Assembly: GCA_964458455.1 (NCBI GenBank)
Contig: CAYWIY010000001.1
Location: forward strand, 4,024-68,023
Direction: 5' to 3'
Origin: B1SED10-74M sp964458455
GTDB lineage: Bacteria > Bacillota > Dethiobacteria > DTU022
Length of the DNA stretch: 64,000 bases
The position numbers were made by a program, and so were the translations under genes. Positions 17,359 through 25,357 of this stretch are shown here, piece after piece (position 1 is the stretch's first letter; every line of letters begins with the position of its first letter). The notes under the pieces are model-generated. The model ran no database searches, was not told the origin of the DNA, and was given only the letters and a program-made list of their open reading frames with translations.

Positions 17359-20094
17359 TTATTCCTTCTCCATTTCGGCCAGCTCGCTCCTGGCCTGCTC
17401 ATAATAAGCATCATCTTCGTCAACTTTTTCATAGTAATATCTTGCCCTGTCATATTCTTCCATCAGGTAATGGGCCCTTCCCAGCATAAAAGCCAATGGC
17501 TTACTGTATCCAAGGTTTTTTTCCATGAGTTCTTCCAGGTTTAAGATTTCATTCAGGTATTGATGAGCCTGGGCTTGCTCTCCTTCCTGTAAAAGAAACT
17601 CTGCAATTTGCAAACGAGATACAGCAGGCTGCAGGTAACTACTTTCCTGTCTCGGCCTTAGTTCAATGAGCCTGTCCTGGTACTCAAGGCCTTTTTCAAC
17701 ATCGACAAACTGCAACAGCAAGTTGCCATAGCGATTCACATAACGGGGATTATAAGGCTCAAGTTCATAAGCCTGTTCGGCCAGGGAAAGCATCCTCTCT
17801 ATGTTTTCCGGTGATTCGGTTCTTCTAGCCTGATCTTCCAATAATATGTTCAAATTGTGATAATTCACCGCACTTAAAGGATCGGCGCGCATTGCCATTT
17901 CCATCTCGGTTATGGCCTGCTTATAATTATTTCTTTCCATTAACTCCTGTGATCGCCAGGTTGCATTGAGCCCGGACAGTAGCATAATGCTGTATGCCAT
18001 TAAAAGCAAACCTCCGATTACCCCAAGCAACCCGGGAATAATACTTTTTTTACCGGATGACGGTACCTTTTTCTCAAAGTTCTTAAACCAGTTCCCTTGA
18101 TCGAGGCTCCGGCCCACGCCGAGTAAAACAAACAGGAAAATACCGACCGCAGTCATAGAAAAGTTCCAATCTATTATGCTATGGGTTCCAAGGGCGGCAA
18201 CAGGCAGAAAAGATGCAGTCCAATATTGCCAGTAAGGCTTTGAAACTTTTGCCTTCACGCAATTTTTAATAAAAGCGGCTGCAAAACTGACCCAGATGCC
18301 GACAAAAGCAATAAAACCAAGCAGACCTGCTTCAATCCAAACCTGCAGGTAATGATTATGAACTTCACTGGAACTATATTGAATGTCCTGGTAGCTGCGG
18401 TAGAGGGCATTCCAACCGCCCCCGCCGGTACCAAACACCGGGTAATCCCTGATAATTTTTACCGCATCATGGTAGTAATCAAACCGGCGGTCCAGGTTGC
18501 GATCCAAAGAGAAGGAGTAAAGGCGATCATAAAAACGGTCCGGCAGGATCCGGTTTGCAGTGAAGTTCAAATTATGATCACTTTCAGCGCCGCTGAGGGT
18601 GACCTCACGAGCGGAAATCGAGGTTCCGGGATAACGATTATAGATCTGGATCCCAAGCCTCAGTGCTTCTTCGCTGGGAACGAACGTAAATTCTTTTTGC
18701 TCCCATCCATCTGTCTCGCTACCACGATAATCTATTAATTCAATATTCTTATAGCCTTCCACACCCTCAAAGATCCTCACACCCCAGACATATCCAGGCG
18801 ATTCAGAAACCTCTTTTTGTTCGGCATTAACCTCCATGGATAAACTATATTCATTACCAGGCTGGACATCGCCTACCAGCTGCTCGACTCTCCGGGTGCT
18901 TTTCTCCTCGTCGGCAGCGCTTTCCAGCTGCACCGGGCCGGTGGCAGGCAATATTATAAGGACAACAACGGCAATTACAGCAACCAGCGCCGCAGTTCCG
19001 GCTACGGCCAACCGTACCCTGAAGGTCCTGCTTAAGTACAGCTCTGCACCAAGTCCGAGTACTATAGCAGAGACAACGGAAGCCGTAATAACCAGCCATG
19101 CCCCCAGGGGTTCGCCGGCCCTAAATGAAGGATCTGCCAAAAAGGCGGCAGGCACAGCAGTTACACCGGTGATTGCCAGGTAAAGAAAAGAACGGAGCCT
19201 TTCTCCAGGAGCAGCCGCTAATATAAGCAGTAAAGCCAATGGCGGAAGAAGCAACCAGGCTCCGCGAGAAAAAGTAAGGATAATGGTTATTAACATCAAG
19301 GTAGAGGGAACCAGGTAAAAAATCTTATACCAACTGTTCGTTAACGGTGCCAGCCCCAGAGCAAGCAAATAAGCAGCCATCAGGTAAGCTGCGGCAGTGT
19401 TTGCATAACCCATGGGCGATGCTATACGGGCTGAAGCATAAGCCCCCGGGAATTCCCAGTACCCTGCAGCAACACCTAGGCTGGCTATGGTCACCACAAC
19501 AGCGGCTCCCAGGGCCAGATGCAGAAGCAGGCTGACACCTGGAGGAACAGAGGAAGAACTCTCCGTGGAAACCTGATCCTGCCCGGCATCATCAGGTTTA
19601 TAATCACCTGTTGAGGACTTTTTAAAAGGAAAACGCCAGTAACGACATATTTCGATCGTTGCCAGGTAAACAACCAGGTAAGAAGCAATTTTAAGCAGCT
19701 CTTCCAGGGCATCTCGTTTGTGGACAGCCACAAAAAATGAAACCAGGTAGGCCAGCAGTAAAAGTAACAGGCATATATCAAGAGGTGTTTCAATCAACCG
19801 CCCGTTATTAACAGCTAAACGGAAAACACCCCATATGACCAGCAAGCCAAATACAGCTATCTGGGCAGTAAGCAACTCCTGCGGGAAAAACAAGCCTCGC
19901 TGAAAAGGTCCTACAAAAAGCAGTACAGCAATGATAGCCACCATGATCACCGGGGCTGCTGTTTCAACCCGCGTCGCCGATCCGCCAGGCCGCCTGGTTA
20001 TACCTGCTCCTGCCTTCTTAGCAGGCTTTTCACTTTTCGAATACTTGTTTTCCTGGTTTTTCTTTTTATGTTTACCCGGTTTCTTGCCTGACAT
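17359..20094 (-). CDS. O-antigen ligase/Wzy-like membrane protein with TPR tail
   Basis: A large (911-residue) polytopic protein of the O-antigen ligase/polymerase (Wzy_C) superfamily. A basic N-terminus of about 40 residues (KKPGKHKKKNQENKY) precedes about 12 hydrophobic helices (about 45-400 and 560-700). Between them, about 405-510, a soluble beta-rich domain (TRRVEQLVGDVQPG...EVTLSGAESD) resembles a carbohydrate-binding jelly roll. The ligase-type motif SSSEVHNHYLQVWIEAGLLGF-like (about 575-595) marks the active-loop region. C-terminal residues about 735-911 are TPR-like helix pairs ending EQARSELAEMEKE. In Gram-positives such proteins may attach or polymerise surface glycans or wall teichoic-type polymers; the substrate is unknown. 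ATG 20094 is chosen for GAGGAGGG just upstream; in-frame ATG 20115 lies before it. Downstream is msrA. Confidence 0.85.
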   Translation of the reverse strand: MSGKKPGKHKKKNQENKYSKSEKPAKKAGAGITRRPGGSATRVETAAPVIMVAIIAVLLFVGPFQRGLFFPQELLTAQIAVFGLLVIWGVFRLAVNNGRLIETPLDICLLLLLLAYLVSFFVAVHKRDALEELLKIASYLVVYLATIEICRYWRFPFKKSSTGDYKPDDAGQDQVSTESSSSVPPGVSLLLHLALGAAVVVTIASLGVAAGYWEFPGAYASARIASPMGYANTAAAYLMAAYLLALGLAPLTNSWYKIFYLVPSTLMLITIILTFSRGAWLLLPPLALLLILAAAPGERLRSFLYLAITGVTAVPAAFLADPSFRAGEPLGAWLVITASVVSAIVLGLGAELYLSRTFRVRLAVAGTAALVAVIAVVVLIILPATGPVQLESAADEEKSTRRVEQLVGDVQPGNEYSLSMEVNAEQKEVSESPGYVWGVRIFEGVEGYKNIELIDYRGSETDGWEQKEFTFVPSEEALRLGIQIYNRYPGTSISAREVTLSGAESDHNLNFTANRILPDRFYDRLYSFSLDRNLDRRFDYYHDAVKIIRDYPVFGTGGGGWNALYRSYQDIQYSSSEVHNHYLQVWIEAGLLGFIAFVGIWVSFAAAFIKNCVKAKVSKPYWQYWTASFLPVAALGTHSIIDWNFSMTAVGIFLFVLLGVGRSLDQGNWFKNFEKKVPSSGKKSIIPGLLGVIGGLLLMAYSIMLLSGLNATWRSQELMERNNYKQAITEMEMAMRADPLSAVNYHNLNILLEDQARRTESPENIERMLSLAEQAYELEPYNPRYVNRYGNLLLQFVDVEKGLEYQDRLIELRPRQESSYLQPAVSRLQIAEFLLQEGEQAQAHQYLNEILNLEELMEKNLGYSKPLAFMLGRAHYLMEEYDRARYYYEKVDEDDAYYEQARSELAEMEKE

Positions 20095-20274
20095 TTTTCC
20101 CTCCTCAAAAAACATGGGATAGTAACTCTATCTTACAGTAGAGATCCCTGGTCTTTATTTAAATGACTGCCCGAAATAGTACGAGCAGCCATTAGTGTAT
20201 TATCTAAAACACAACAAGCGATCCCTCATAAACATTTTATCCAATAATTTACATGATTATAAAGTAGCTATACA

Positions 20275-21705
20275 TTATTCTTCCTCTATATCATCTGGGA
20301 CATTATCTTCATAGGTATTATCATCAGGATCACTTAGTTCTAAGACTGCATCTTCCAACACGTAGATAGCTCCGCCGCTACTGGCCCGGTTACCTTCAAA
20401 CACGTTGTTTGTTAGGGTTACAACTGCTTCTACAGCTGCATAAATGCCCCCTCCATCACGCCGGGCGTCATTGTTGTTTATATTATTACCTTCAAAGGTT
20501 GCCGTAGCAGTCTGGATATAGACACCGGCGCCATTACGCTCCGAGTTATTTCCGGTAATATCGTTGCCCTCAAACTCGGGTGCTGATCCTTCAATAATGA
20601 CAACTCCCCCACCATTTCGGGAGCGGTTATCAGAAATGACATTACCTTCAAACCGTGGGGTTGACTCCATCATGACCAGGACTCCTCCGCCGGCATCGAT
20701 CGCTTCATTGCCAATCATCATATTATTCTCAAGCTGCGGTGAGGACTCGTAGAAAACTGCCATCGCACCGCCCCTTGATTCAGCGGTGTTATCATTAAGA
20801 TCATTACCCGATACAAGGGGAGAAGCTTTAAAAACATACAGGCCTCCGCCTGCCTGGTGAGCAGTATTGTCTAAAATCGTATTGTTAAATATATTTGGCT
20901 CAGCCTCAAAAATGGAAAAGCCTCCGCCGTTCTGGGCCCGGTTGTTGGAAATATTATTCGCTTCAAAAGTTGAAGCTTCATCACCCTGGCCGCTTACAGC
21001 GACTCCGCCACCGCTTCTTTCAGCCACATTGCCGGAGATTTCATTATCACTGACACTGGCAGCTGTTGCGTGAGCAAGGAACAATCCTCCACCGCCGCCA
21101 GTCGAAGTATTGTCGCTGATCCTGTTGTTATTTATGACCGGGGATGAATCATGAACCATGATCCCCCCGCCTCTTTCAGCCACATTTTTAACAAAATCAT
21201 TATTTTCCACGGTAGGTGAGCTTTCGTTCATGATGATCATTCCTCCACCATAATACGCGCCTTCCTCCCTGGTTTCTCCTTCAACAGTGAACTCAAGCGT
21301 GGCCCTTTTACCGCCACCGCCGGTGATGGTAAAACCTGAAATCATTGCTCCTTCATTTTCTCCATTTTCAAATGTGACCACGGACCCGGTGCGCCCACCG
21401 TCTATGACTGTCTGCTCCCTGACTTCGGGATCTTCTGGAGCGGTGCTGCGCAGGGTGATATTTTTCCCCTCAAAATTTATGTTCTCATTATAGGTTCCTG
21501 TTTTGACAACAATAACATCCCCATCTTCCGCTGCATCTATGGCACCCTGAATTGATGAGTAGTCGTCTGGCACAGTTATCGCACCCTCTTCAATTGCTCC
21601 GTTCCCCGCACCTTCATCACACCCGGAAAGCACGGAAAACATTGTGATTAGCATTAACGCCATCAGCGCAATGCTAATAGGGTGCCTGCTAATACTTCTA
21701 TTCAT
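20275..21705 (-). CDS. Right-handed beta-helix repeat lipoprotein
   Basis: A 476-residue exported lipoprotein: hydrophobic start, lipobox LSGC (Cys about residue 29), then a domain of NosD/pectate-lyase-like parallel beta-helix repeats. From about residue 45 (DYSSIQGAIDAAEDGDVIVVKTGTY, the DUF1565-like cap) to 470 the protein repeats N-N-x-I-x-x-N-x-A-x-x-x-GGG units about every 33-36 residues, about 11 rungs (VSDNEISGNVAERSGGG, LSNNRAQNGGG-type). Such proteins sit on the cell surface and bind or modify polysaccharides or are only structural; no catalytic residues could be recognised. The strongly repetitive rungs make internal recombination possible. It is followed on the minus strand by the ligase gene after 180 nt, so a shared surface-glycan function is possible but not shown. 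Confidence 0.87.
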   Translation of the reverse strand: MNRSISRHPISIALMALMLITMFSVLSGCDEGAGNGAIEEGAITVPDDYSSIQGAIDAAEDGDVIVVKTGTYNENINFEGKNITLRSTAPEDPEVREQTVIDGGRTGSVVTFENGENEGAMISGFTITGGGGKRATLEFTVEGETREEGAYYGGGMIIMNESSPTVENNDFVKNVAERGGGIMVHDSSPVINNNRISDNTSTGGGGGLFLAHATAASVSDNEISGNVAERSGGGVAVSGQGDEASTFEANNISNNRAQNGGGFSIFEAEPNIFNNTILDNTAHQAGGGLYVFKASPLVSGNDLNDNTAESRGGAMAVFYESSPQLENNMMIGNEAIDAGGGVLVMMESTPRFEGNVISDNRSRNGGGVVIIEGSAPEFEGNDITGNNSERNGAGVYIQTATATFEGNNINNNDARRDGGGIYAAVEAVVTLTNNVFEGNRASSGGAIYVLEDAVLELSDPDDNTYEDNVPDDIEEE

Positions 21706-21789
21706 TTAAAGACCTCCATTCTGCTCTTACGTTTTAGACATCTATGATAAAGGTTTTCAGGCAATCCTCAACGCCCGAAAACCCCTACC

Positions 21790-21865
21790 TGGTGGACGTG
21801 AGGGGATTCGAACCCCTGACCTCTTGAATGCGAGCCAAGTGCTCTCCCAACTGAGCTACACGCCC
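21790..21865 (-). tRNA. tRNA-Ala (anticodon CGC)
   Basis: Minus-strand cloverleaf of 76 nt with encoded CCA (21790-21792). Acceptor GGGCGTG pairs with CACGTCC and contains the G3-U70 wobble that marks alanine tRNAs. D-stem GCTC/GAGC, anticodon stem CTTGG/TCAAG, loop CTCGCAT with anticodon CGC (Ala, GCG), T-arm GGGG-TTCGAAT-CCCC. Confidence 0.95.
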
Positions 21866-21903
21866 TCGCAGACGTATTATAGCAAATAGCGATCTATTAA
21901 GCA

Positions 21904-21935
21904 ATAGAATCAATGTAGCATAGAATCAATGTAGT
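21904..21935. repeat. Direct tandem repeat, 2 x 16 bp
   Basis: ATAGAATCAATGTAGC is followed at once by ATAGAATCAATGTAGT. The two copies differ in one base. The second copy runs into the first REP-like hairpin, so the tandem may be connected with element insertion. Confidence 0.75.
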
Positions 21936-21957
21936 AATAACTCCGTCCCCTTGCTAC
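21931..21957. repeat. REP-like hairpin element, copy 1
   Basis: A 27-nt imperfect palindrome, GTAGTAA...TTGCTAC around ACTCCGTCCCC. It shares length, arms and the CCGTCCCC core with the copies at 24914 and 24951. CGTCCCC-core palindromes are typical of REP elements mobilised by REP-associated tyrosine transposases. No transposase is in the window. Confidence 0.7.
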
Positions 21958-22001
21958 ACCGTCTTTTACTACTTTGCTATTTCGAAATAGAAGAATTTAT
22001 A

Positions 22002-22050
22002 TTGACAATGTAAGATTTTTGTTGTACCTTTGAGTCAATAATTATTACAA
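22002..22050 (+). promoter_or_regulatory. Promoter and PerR box of perR-katG
   Basis: TTGACA (22002-22007) lies 17 nt from TACCTT (22025-22030), a weak -10. Just after it, CAATAATTATTACAA (22036-22050) matches the Per box consensus TTATAATNATTATAA at 11 of 14 fixed positions, including all 8 core ATAAT/ATTA positions except the ends. The box covers the likely transcription start, so a PerR-type repressor would block its own operon. Confidence 0.68.
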
Positions 22051-22070
22051 ATTTCAACTTATTACAAACA

Positions 22071-22520
22071 TTGAGAGCGTGTTCGAGTTTGAGATCTATA
22101 ATTCAAGATCTGTCAACTAAATTGATAAACAGTAATATACGCCCCTCACACCAGAGAATTAAAATTTTGGAGCACTTGATTAGCAACCAATGCCATCCTG
22201 CAGTGGACCAGATCTTCGCAGATCTGCAAAGTGAAGTTCCCACTTTATCGAAAGCTACTATTTATAACACTTTACATCTATTTGTTGAAGCCGGCCTGGT
22301 AAAGGCACTAAACATAGATGACAATGGCACCCGTTTTGATATCATAACTGAAACTCACGGGCATTTTAAATGTAATCAATGCGGTACAATTTTTAATTTC
22401 AATTTAGACCTCGACTCAATGGCACCCGCAGAATTAACCGGATTCAAAGTTTTTGACAAAACTGTATATTTTAAAGGCGTTTGTTCAAAATGCCTTTGTA
22501 ATATAAATACAGGTAACTGA
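22071..22520 (+). CDS. perR: Fur-family repressor of the PerR type
   Basis: A 149-residue Fur-superfamily repressor: winged-helix N-terminus (about 15-85, with SKATIYNTLHLF recognition helix), then a C-terminal metal domain. Structural zinc Cys pairs are seen as CNQC (about 104-107) and CSKC (about 141-144). Regulatory ligands aligned to PerR are the His of CHPAVD (position 37 in B. subtilis numbering), Asp of RFD (85), and both His of HGH (91, 93), but the position of Asp104 is Asn (CGTIFNF, codon 22395-22397). PerR oxidises its His residues by Fe-peroxide chemistry, so this change could alter peroxide sensing. The start is uncertain: TTG 22071 is the first possible and no clear ribosome site is seen. 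It lies 14 nt before katG, suggesting one operon, under an apparent PerR box. Confidence 0.85.
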   Translation: MRACSSLRSIIQDLSTKLINSNIRPSHQRIKILEHLISNQCHPAVDQIFADLQSEVPTLSKATIYNTLHLFVEAGLVKALNIDDNGTRFDIITETHGHFKCNQCGTIFNFNLDLDSMAPAELTGFKVFDKTVYFKGVCSKCLCNINTGN

Positions 22521-22534
22521 AAGGAGCAAAATTG

Positions 22535-24727
22535 ATGAGTGAAAAAAAATGCCCGGTAACGGGAAAACCTTCAACCCCTACTGCATTAGGAGGACCTTCC
22601 GTCAGGGATTGGTGGCCCAACCAGTTGAACCTGAAGATCCTTCACCAGAACTCAGAGCTGGCTGATCCCCTGGGCAAAGACTTTAACTATGCTGAAGAGT
22701 TTAAGAAGCTAGATTTAAAAGCCGTTAAAAAAGACCTGTACGACCTGATGACCGATTCGCAGGACTGGTGGCCAGCCGATTACGGACATTATGGAGGGTT
22801 ATTCATCCGCATGGCCTGGCACAGCGCTGGCACATACCGCAAAGGTGACGGCCGTGGTGGAGGAGGATCGGGAGCCCAGCGCCTGGCGCCTCTCAACAGC
22901 TGGCCTGACAATGCCAACCTGGACAAGGCCCGCCGGTTATTATGGCCGATCAAGCAAAAATACGGCAATAAGCTTTCGTGGGCTGACCTGATGATCCTGG
23001 CCGGCAACTGTGCTTTCGAATCAATGGGCTTTCAAACCTTCGGTTTTGGCGGCGGTCGCGAAGACGTATGGGAACCGGAAGAGGATACTTACTGGGGACC
23101 TGAAAGCGAATGGCTGGGCGATGAACGTTATTCCGGTGACCGGGATCTGGAAAATCCACTTGCTGCTGTGCAGATGGGTTTGATTTATGTGAACCCGGAA
23201 GGGCCGAATGGTCAGCCGGATGCCGTCGCTTCAGGCCGTGATATCAGGGACGTTTTTGATCGGATGGCCATGAACGACGAAGAAACAGTAGCTCTGATTG
23301 CCGGAGGGCATACCTTCGGCAAATGTCACGGGGCCGCGCCGGATTCCCACCTGGGTCCGGAACCTGAGGGTGCCAGCATCGAAGAACAGGGGCTTGGCTG
23401 GAAAAACAGTTATGGCAGCGGCAAAGGCCGCGACACCATCACCAGCGGCATTGAAGGAGCCTGGACACCGACCCCAACCCAATGGGACAACAGCTATTTT
23501 GAAACCTTGTTTAAATATGACTGGAACCTGGTTAAGAGCCCTGCCGGTGCCTGGCAATGGGTTCCCACCGATCCGGAGGCAGCTAATACCGTACCGGATG
23601 CCGAAGATCCCAACATAAGGCATGCTCCCATGATGACCACGGCGGACCTCGCTTTGCGGATGGATCCCGCTTATAAAAAAATTGCCAGGCGGTTCTACGA
23701 AAACCCGAAAGAGTTTGAGGAGGCATTCGCCAGGGCCTGGTTCAAACTGACTCACCGGGACATGGGTCCGCGCTCGCGCTACCTCGGGCCGGAGGTTCCC
23801 GAAGAAGAACTGATCTGGCAGGACCCGGTGCCCGCAGTCGATCATGAATTAATTGACGAAAAAGATATCAAAGAGCTCAAGGGCAAGATCATGGCTTCCG
23901 GCCTCTCAATTTCAGAGCTTGTCTCCACAGCCTGGGCTTCTGCCTCTACTTTCCGCGGCTCCGATAAGCGCGGTGGCGCAAACGGCGCTCGCATCCGCCT
24001 TGAGCCGCAAAAAGATTGGGAAGTAAACCAGCCTGCCCAACTTGGCAAAGCCCTTGGAACCCTTGAAAATATTCAGGAAGAATTTAACAACGATAAGTCA
24101 GGCCAAAAGAAGGTTTCACTCGCCGACTTGATTGTGCTGGGTGGATGCGCTGCGATAGAGCAGGCTGCAAAGGATGCCGGTCACAACGTAACCGTTCCTT
24201 TTTACCCGGGACGCACGGATGCAGTACAGGAACAAACCGATGTATATGCCTTCGAAGTCCTTGAACCGTCTGCAGATGGCTTCCGCAATTACCTGAAGAA
24301 GAAATATTCTGTACCGGCTGAGGAACTGTTGATTGATCGAGCCCAGCTGCTAACCCTGACCGCACCTGAAATGACGGTTCTGATTGGCGGCATGCGAGTT
24401 TTAAATGCCAATTACGGGCAATCTCAACACGGCGTCTTCACCAGGAACCCGGAAACTCTCACAAACGATTTCTTTGTAAATCTCCTTGACATGAATACAA
24501 CCTGGAAAGCGATAGATGAAGGCGAAAATGAGTTCGAAGGCCGTGATAACATTTCTGGCGAACTCAAGTGGACCGGTACCCGGGTTGACATGATCTTCGG
24601 ATCAAACTCCCAGCTCCGGGCCATCTCGGAAGTTTACGCCTGTGACGATTGCCAGGAAAAGTTCATTGACGATTTCATTGCTGCCTGGAATAAAGTAATG
24701 AACGCCGACCGTTTTGACCTGGCATAA
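22535..24727 (+). CDS. katG: Catalase-peroxidase
   Basis: KatG is a cytosolic heme enzyme that destroys hydrogen peroxide by catalase and peroxidase activity. The 730-residue frame shows both halves of the duplicated fold. The N-terminal, heme-binding half keeps the distal Arg92, Trp95 and His96 (RMAWHSAG), Tyr218 (LIYVNPEG) and Met244 (DRMAMNDEE), which with Trp95 form the covalent Met-Tyr-Trp adduct of bifunctional KatG, and the proximal His259 (GGHTFGKCHG). The second half (about 420-730) is degenerate as usual. ATG 22535 is chosen over TTG 22532 since AAGGAG lies 8 nt upstream. It follows perR by 14 nt. A full-length KatG in this anaerobic-looking chromosome suggests exposure to oxygen and perhaps horizontal gain of perR-katG; composition gives no proof. 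Confidence 0.97.
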   Translation: MSEKKCPVTGKPSTPTALGGPSVRDWWPNQLNLKILHQNSELADPLGKDFNYAEEFKKLDLKAVKKDLYDLMTDSQDWWPADYGHYGGLFIRMAWHSAGTYRKGDGRGGGGSGAQRLAPLNSWPDNANLDKARRLLWPIKQKYGNKLSWADLMILAGNCAFESMGFQTFGFGGGREDVWEPEEDTYWGPESEWLGDERYSGDRDLENPLAAVQMGLIYVNPEGPNGQPDAVASGRDIRDVFDRMAMNDEETVALIAGGHTFGKCHGAAPDSHLGPEPEGASIEEQGLGWKNSYGSGKGRDTITSGIEGAWTPTPTQWDNSYFETLFKYDWNLVKSPAGAWQWVPTDPEAANTVPDAEDPNIRHAPMMTTADLALRMDPAYKKIARRFYENPKEFEEAFARAWFKLTHRDMGPRSRYLGPEVPEEELIWQDPVPAVDHELIDEKDIKELKGKIMASGLSISELVSTAWASASTFRGSDKRGGANGARIRLEPQKDWEVNQPAQLGKALGTLENIQEEFNNDKSGQKKVSLADLIVLGGCAAIEQAAKDAGHNVTVPFYPGRTDAVQEQTDVYAFEVLEPSADGFRNYLKKKYSVPAEELLIDRAQLLTLTAPEMTVLIGGMRVLNANYGQSQHGVFTRNPETLTNDFFVNLLDMNTTWKAIDEGENEFEGRDNISGELKWTGTRVDMIFGSNSQLRAISEVYACDDCQEKFIDDFIAAWNKVMNADRFDLA

Positions 24728-24764
24728 GACTTAGCTCAGTCTAAGTAAATGGAGCTTTCATGAT

Positions 24765-24795
24765 AAAACCCCTTGAAATCAAGGGGTTTTATTAT
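24765..24795 (+). terminator. Rho-independent terminator of perR-katG
   Basis: A 10-bp stem AAAACCCCTT / AAGGGGTTTT with a 6-nt GAAATC loop, whose T-rich end continues into ATTATA. It lies about 40 nt after the katG stop. A smaller hairpin (ACTTAG/CTAAGT) sits between. Confidence 0.9.
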
Positions 24796-24913
24796 ATCAC
24801 AAAAAAAAAGGCAGGGTTCAACCCCTGTTAAAAGCCATATATACCTTATATACTTTTGTTACATAAATAGCAACATTATCGTGGAGTAAGTGAAACACCG
24901 TTAAAAAAACAAT

Positions 24914-24940
24914 CTAGCAATAACCCCGTCCCCTTGGTAC
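24914..24940. repeat. REP-like hairpin element, copy 2
   Basis: A 27-nt palindrome with arms CTAGCAA and TTGGTAC and core TAACCCCGTCCCC, of the same length and plan as the copy at 21931. Arms are slightly degenerate. Confidence 0.65.
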
Positions 24941-24950
24941 ATAAAAAAAT

Positions 24951-24977
24951 GTAGCAACATCCCCGTCTCTTTGCTAC
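24951..24977. repeat. REP-like hairpin element, copy 3
   Basis: A 27-nt palindrome, GTAGCAA...TTGCTAC, with core CATCCCCGTCTCT. Its 7-bp arms are perfect. It lies 10 nt from copy 2 and 15 nt from the 3' end of tmRNA, so the pair of copies could also act as a tmRNA terminator. Confidence 0.7.
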
Positions 24978-24991
24978 ACTTTCACTTAGAT

Positions 24992-25344
24992 TGGTGGAGG
25001 CGGCGGGAATCGAACCCGCGTCCGAAGGCCTGGCTGCAGAAGCCTCTACAAGCTTAGTCCCGGCTTTGTTTCTCACGCTGCCGGCTCCCCGGAACAGGAT
25101 CCGACTGCGCCAGTCCCTTTAGGTTTCCCGCAACAGCGGAGGGACACCCGCTGTAACGGTAGGCCGGTTTTTTGACACCCCTGTTCTTTCCCCCGGCCAG
25201 GGAAAGGAGGGATGCGCTGCTTTATTTAAGCAGCGAGTGCGTAATTCGGTTTGGCGTCTATAGCCGTTCCATGTTTTATCCAGGTCATGGTCCTGGGCTT
25301 GCAGCTTCTGCTTCCAACGACCCTCGTCGAATCCTTACGCCCCC
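24992..25344 (-). ncRNA. ssrA: Transfer-messenger RNA (tmRNA)
   Basis: tmRNA rescues stalled ribosomes with SmpB. On the minus strand the 5' end GGGGGCGTAAGG (25344) pairs with 3' GCCTCC-ACCA (CCA at 24994-24992), including a G-U pair; the T-arm is GCGGGTTCGATTCCCGC and the 5' part shows the expected GATTCGACGAGGG. The tag frame, TAGAC-GCC AAA CCG AAT TAC GCA CTC GCT GCT TAA, is at 25255-25226 and encodes AKPNYALAA, a short form of the usual ANDENYALAA-like tag with the same LAA end. Several GC-rich stems between 25085 and 25225 probably are the pseudoknots. Total length 353 nt. The gene lies 14 nt from the stop of smpB and has its promoter in or before it. Confidence 0.95.
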
Positions 25345-25357
25345 ATGCTTTGGGAAC

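Noticed and set aside
20275..21705. CRISPR-like or minisatellite array
   Set aside because: The regular pattern is a protein repeat with diverged DNA; no identical spaced repeats. No CRISPR array is seen in the window.
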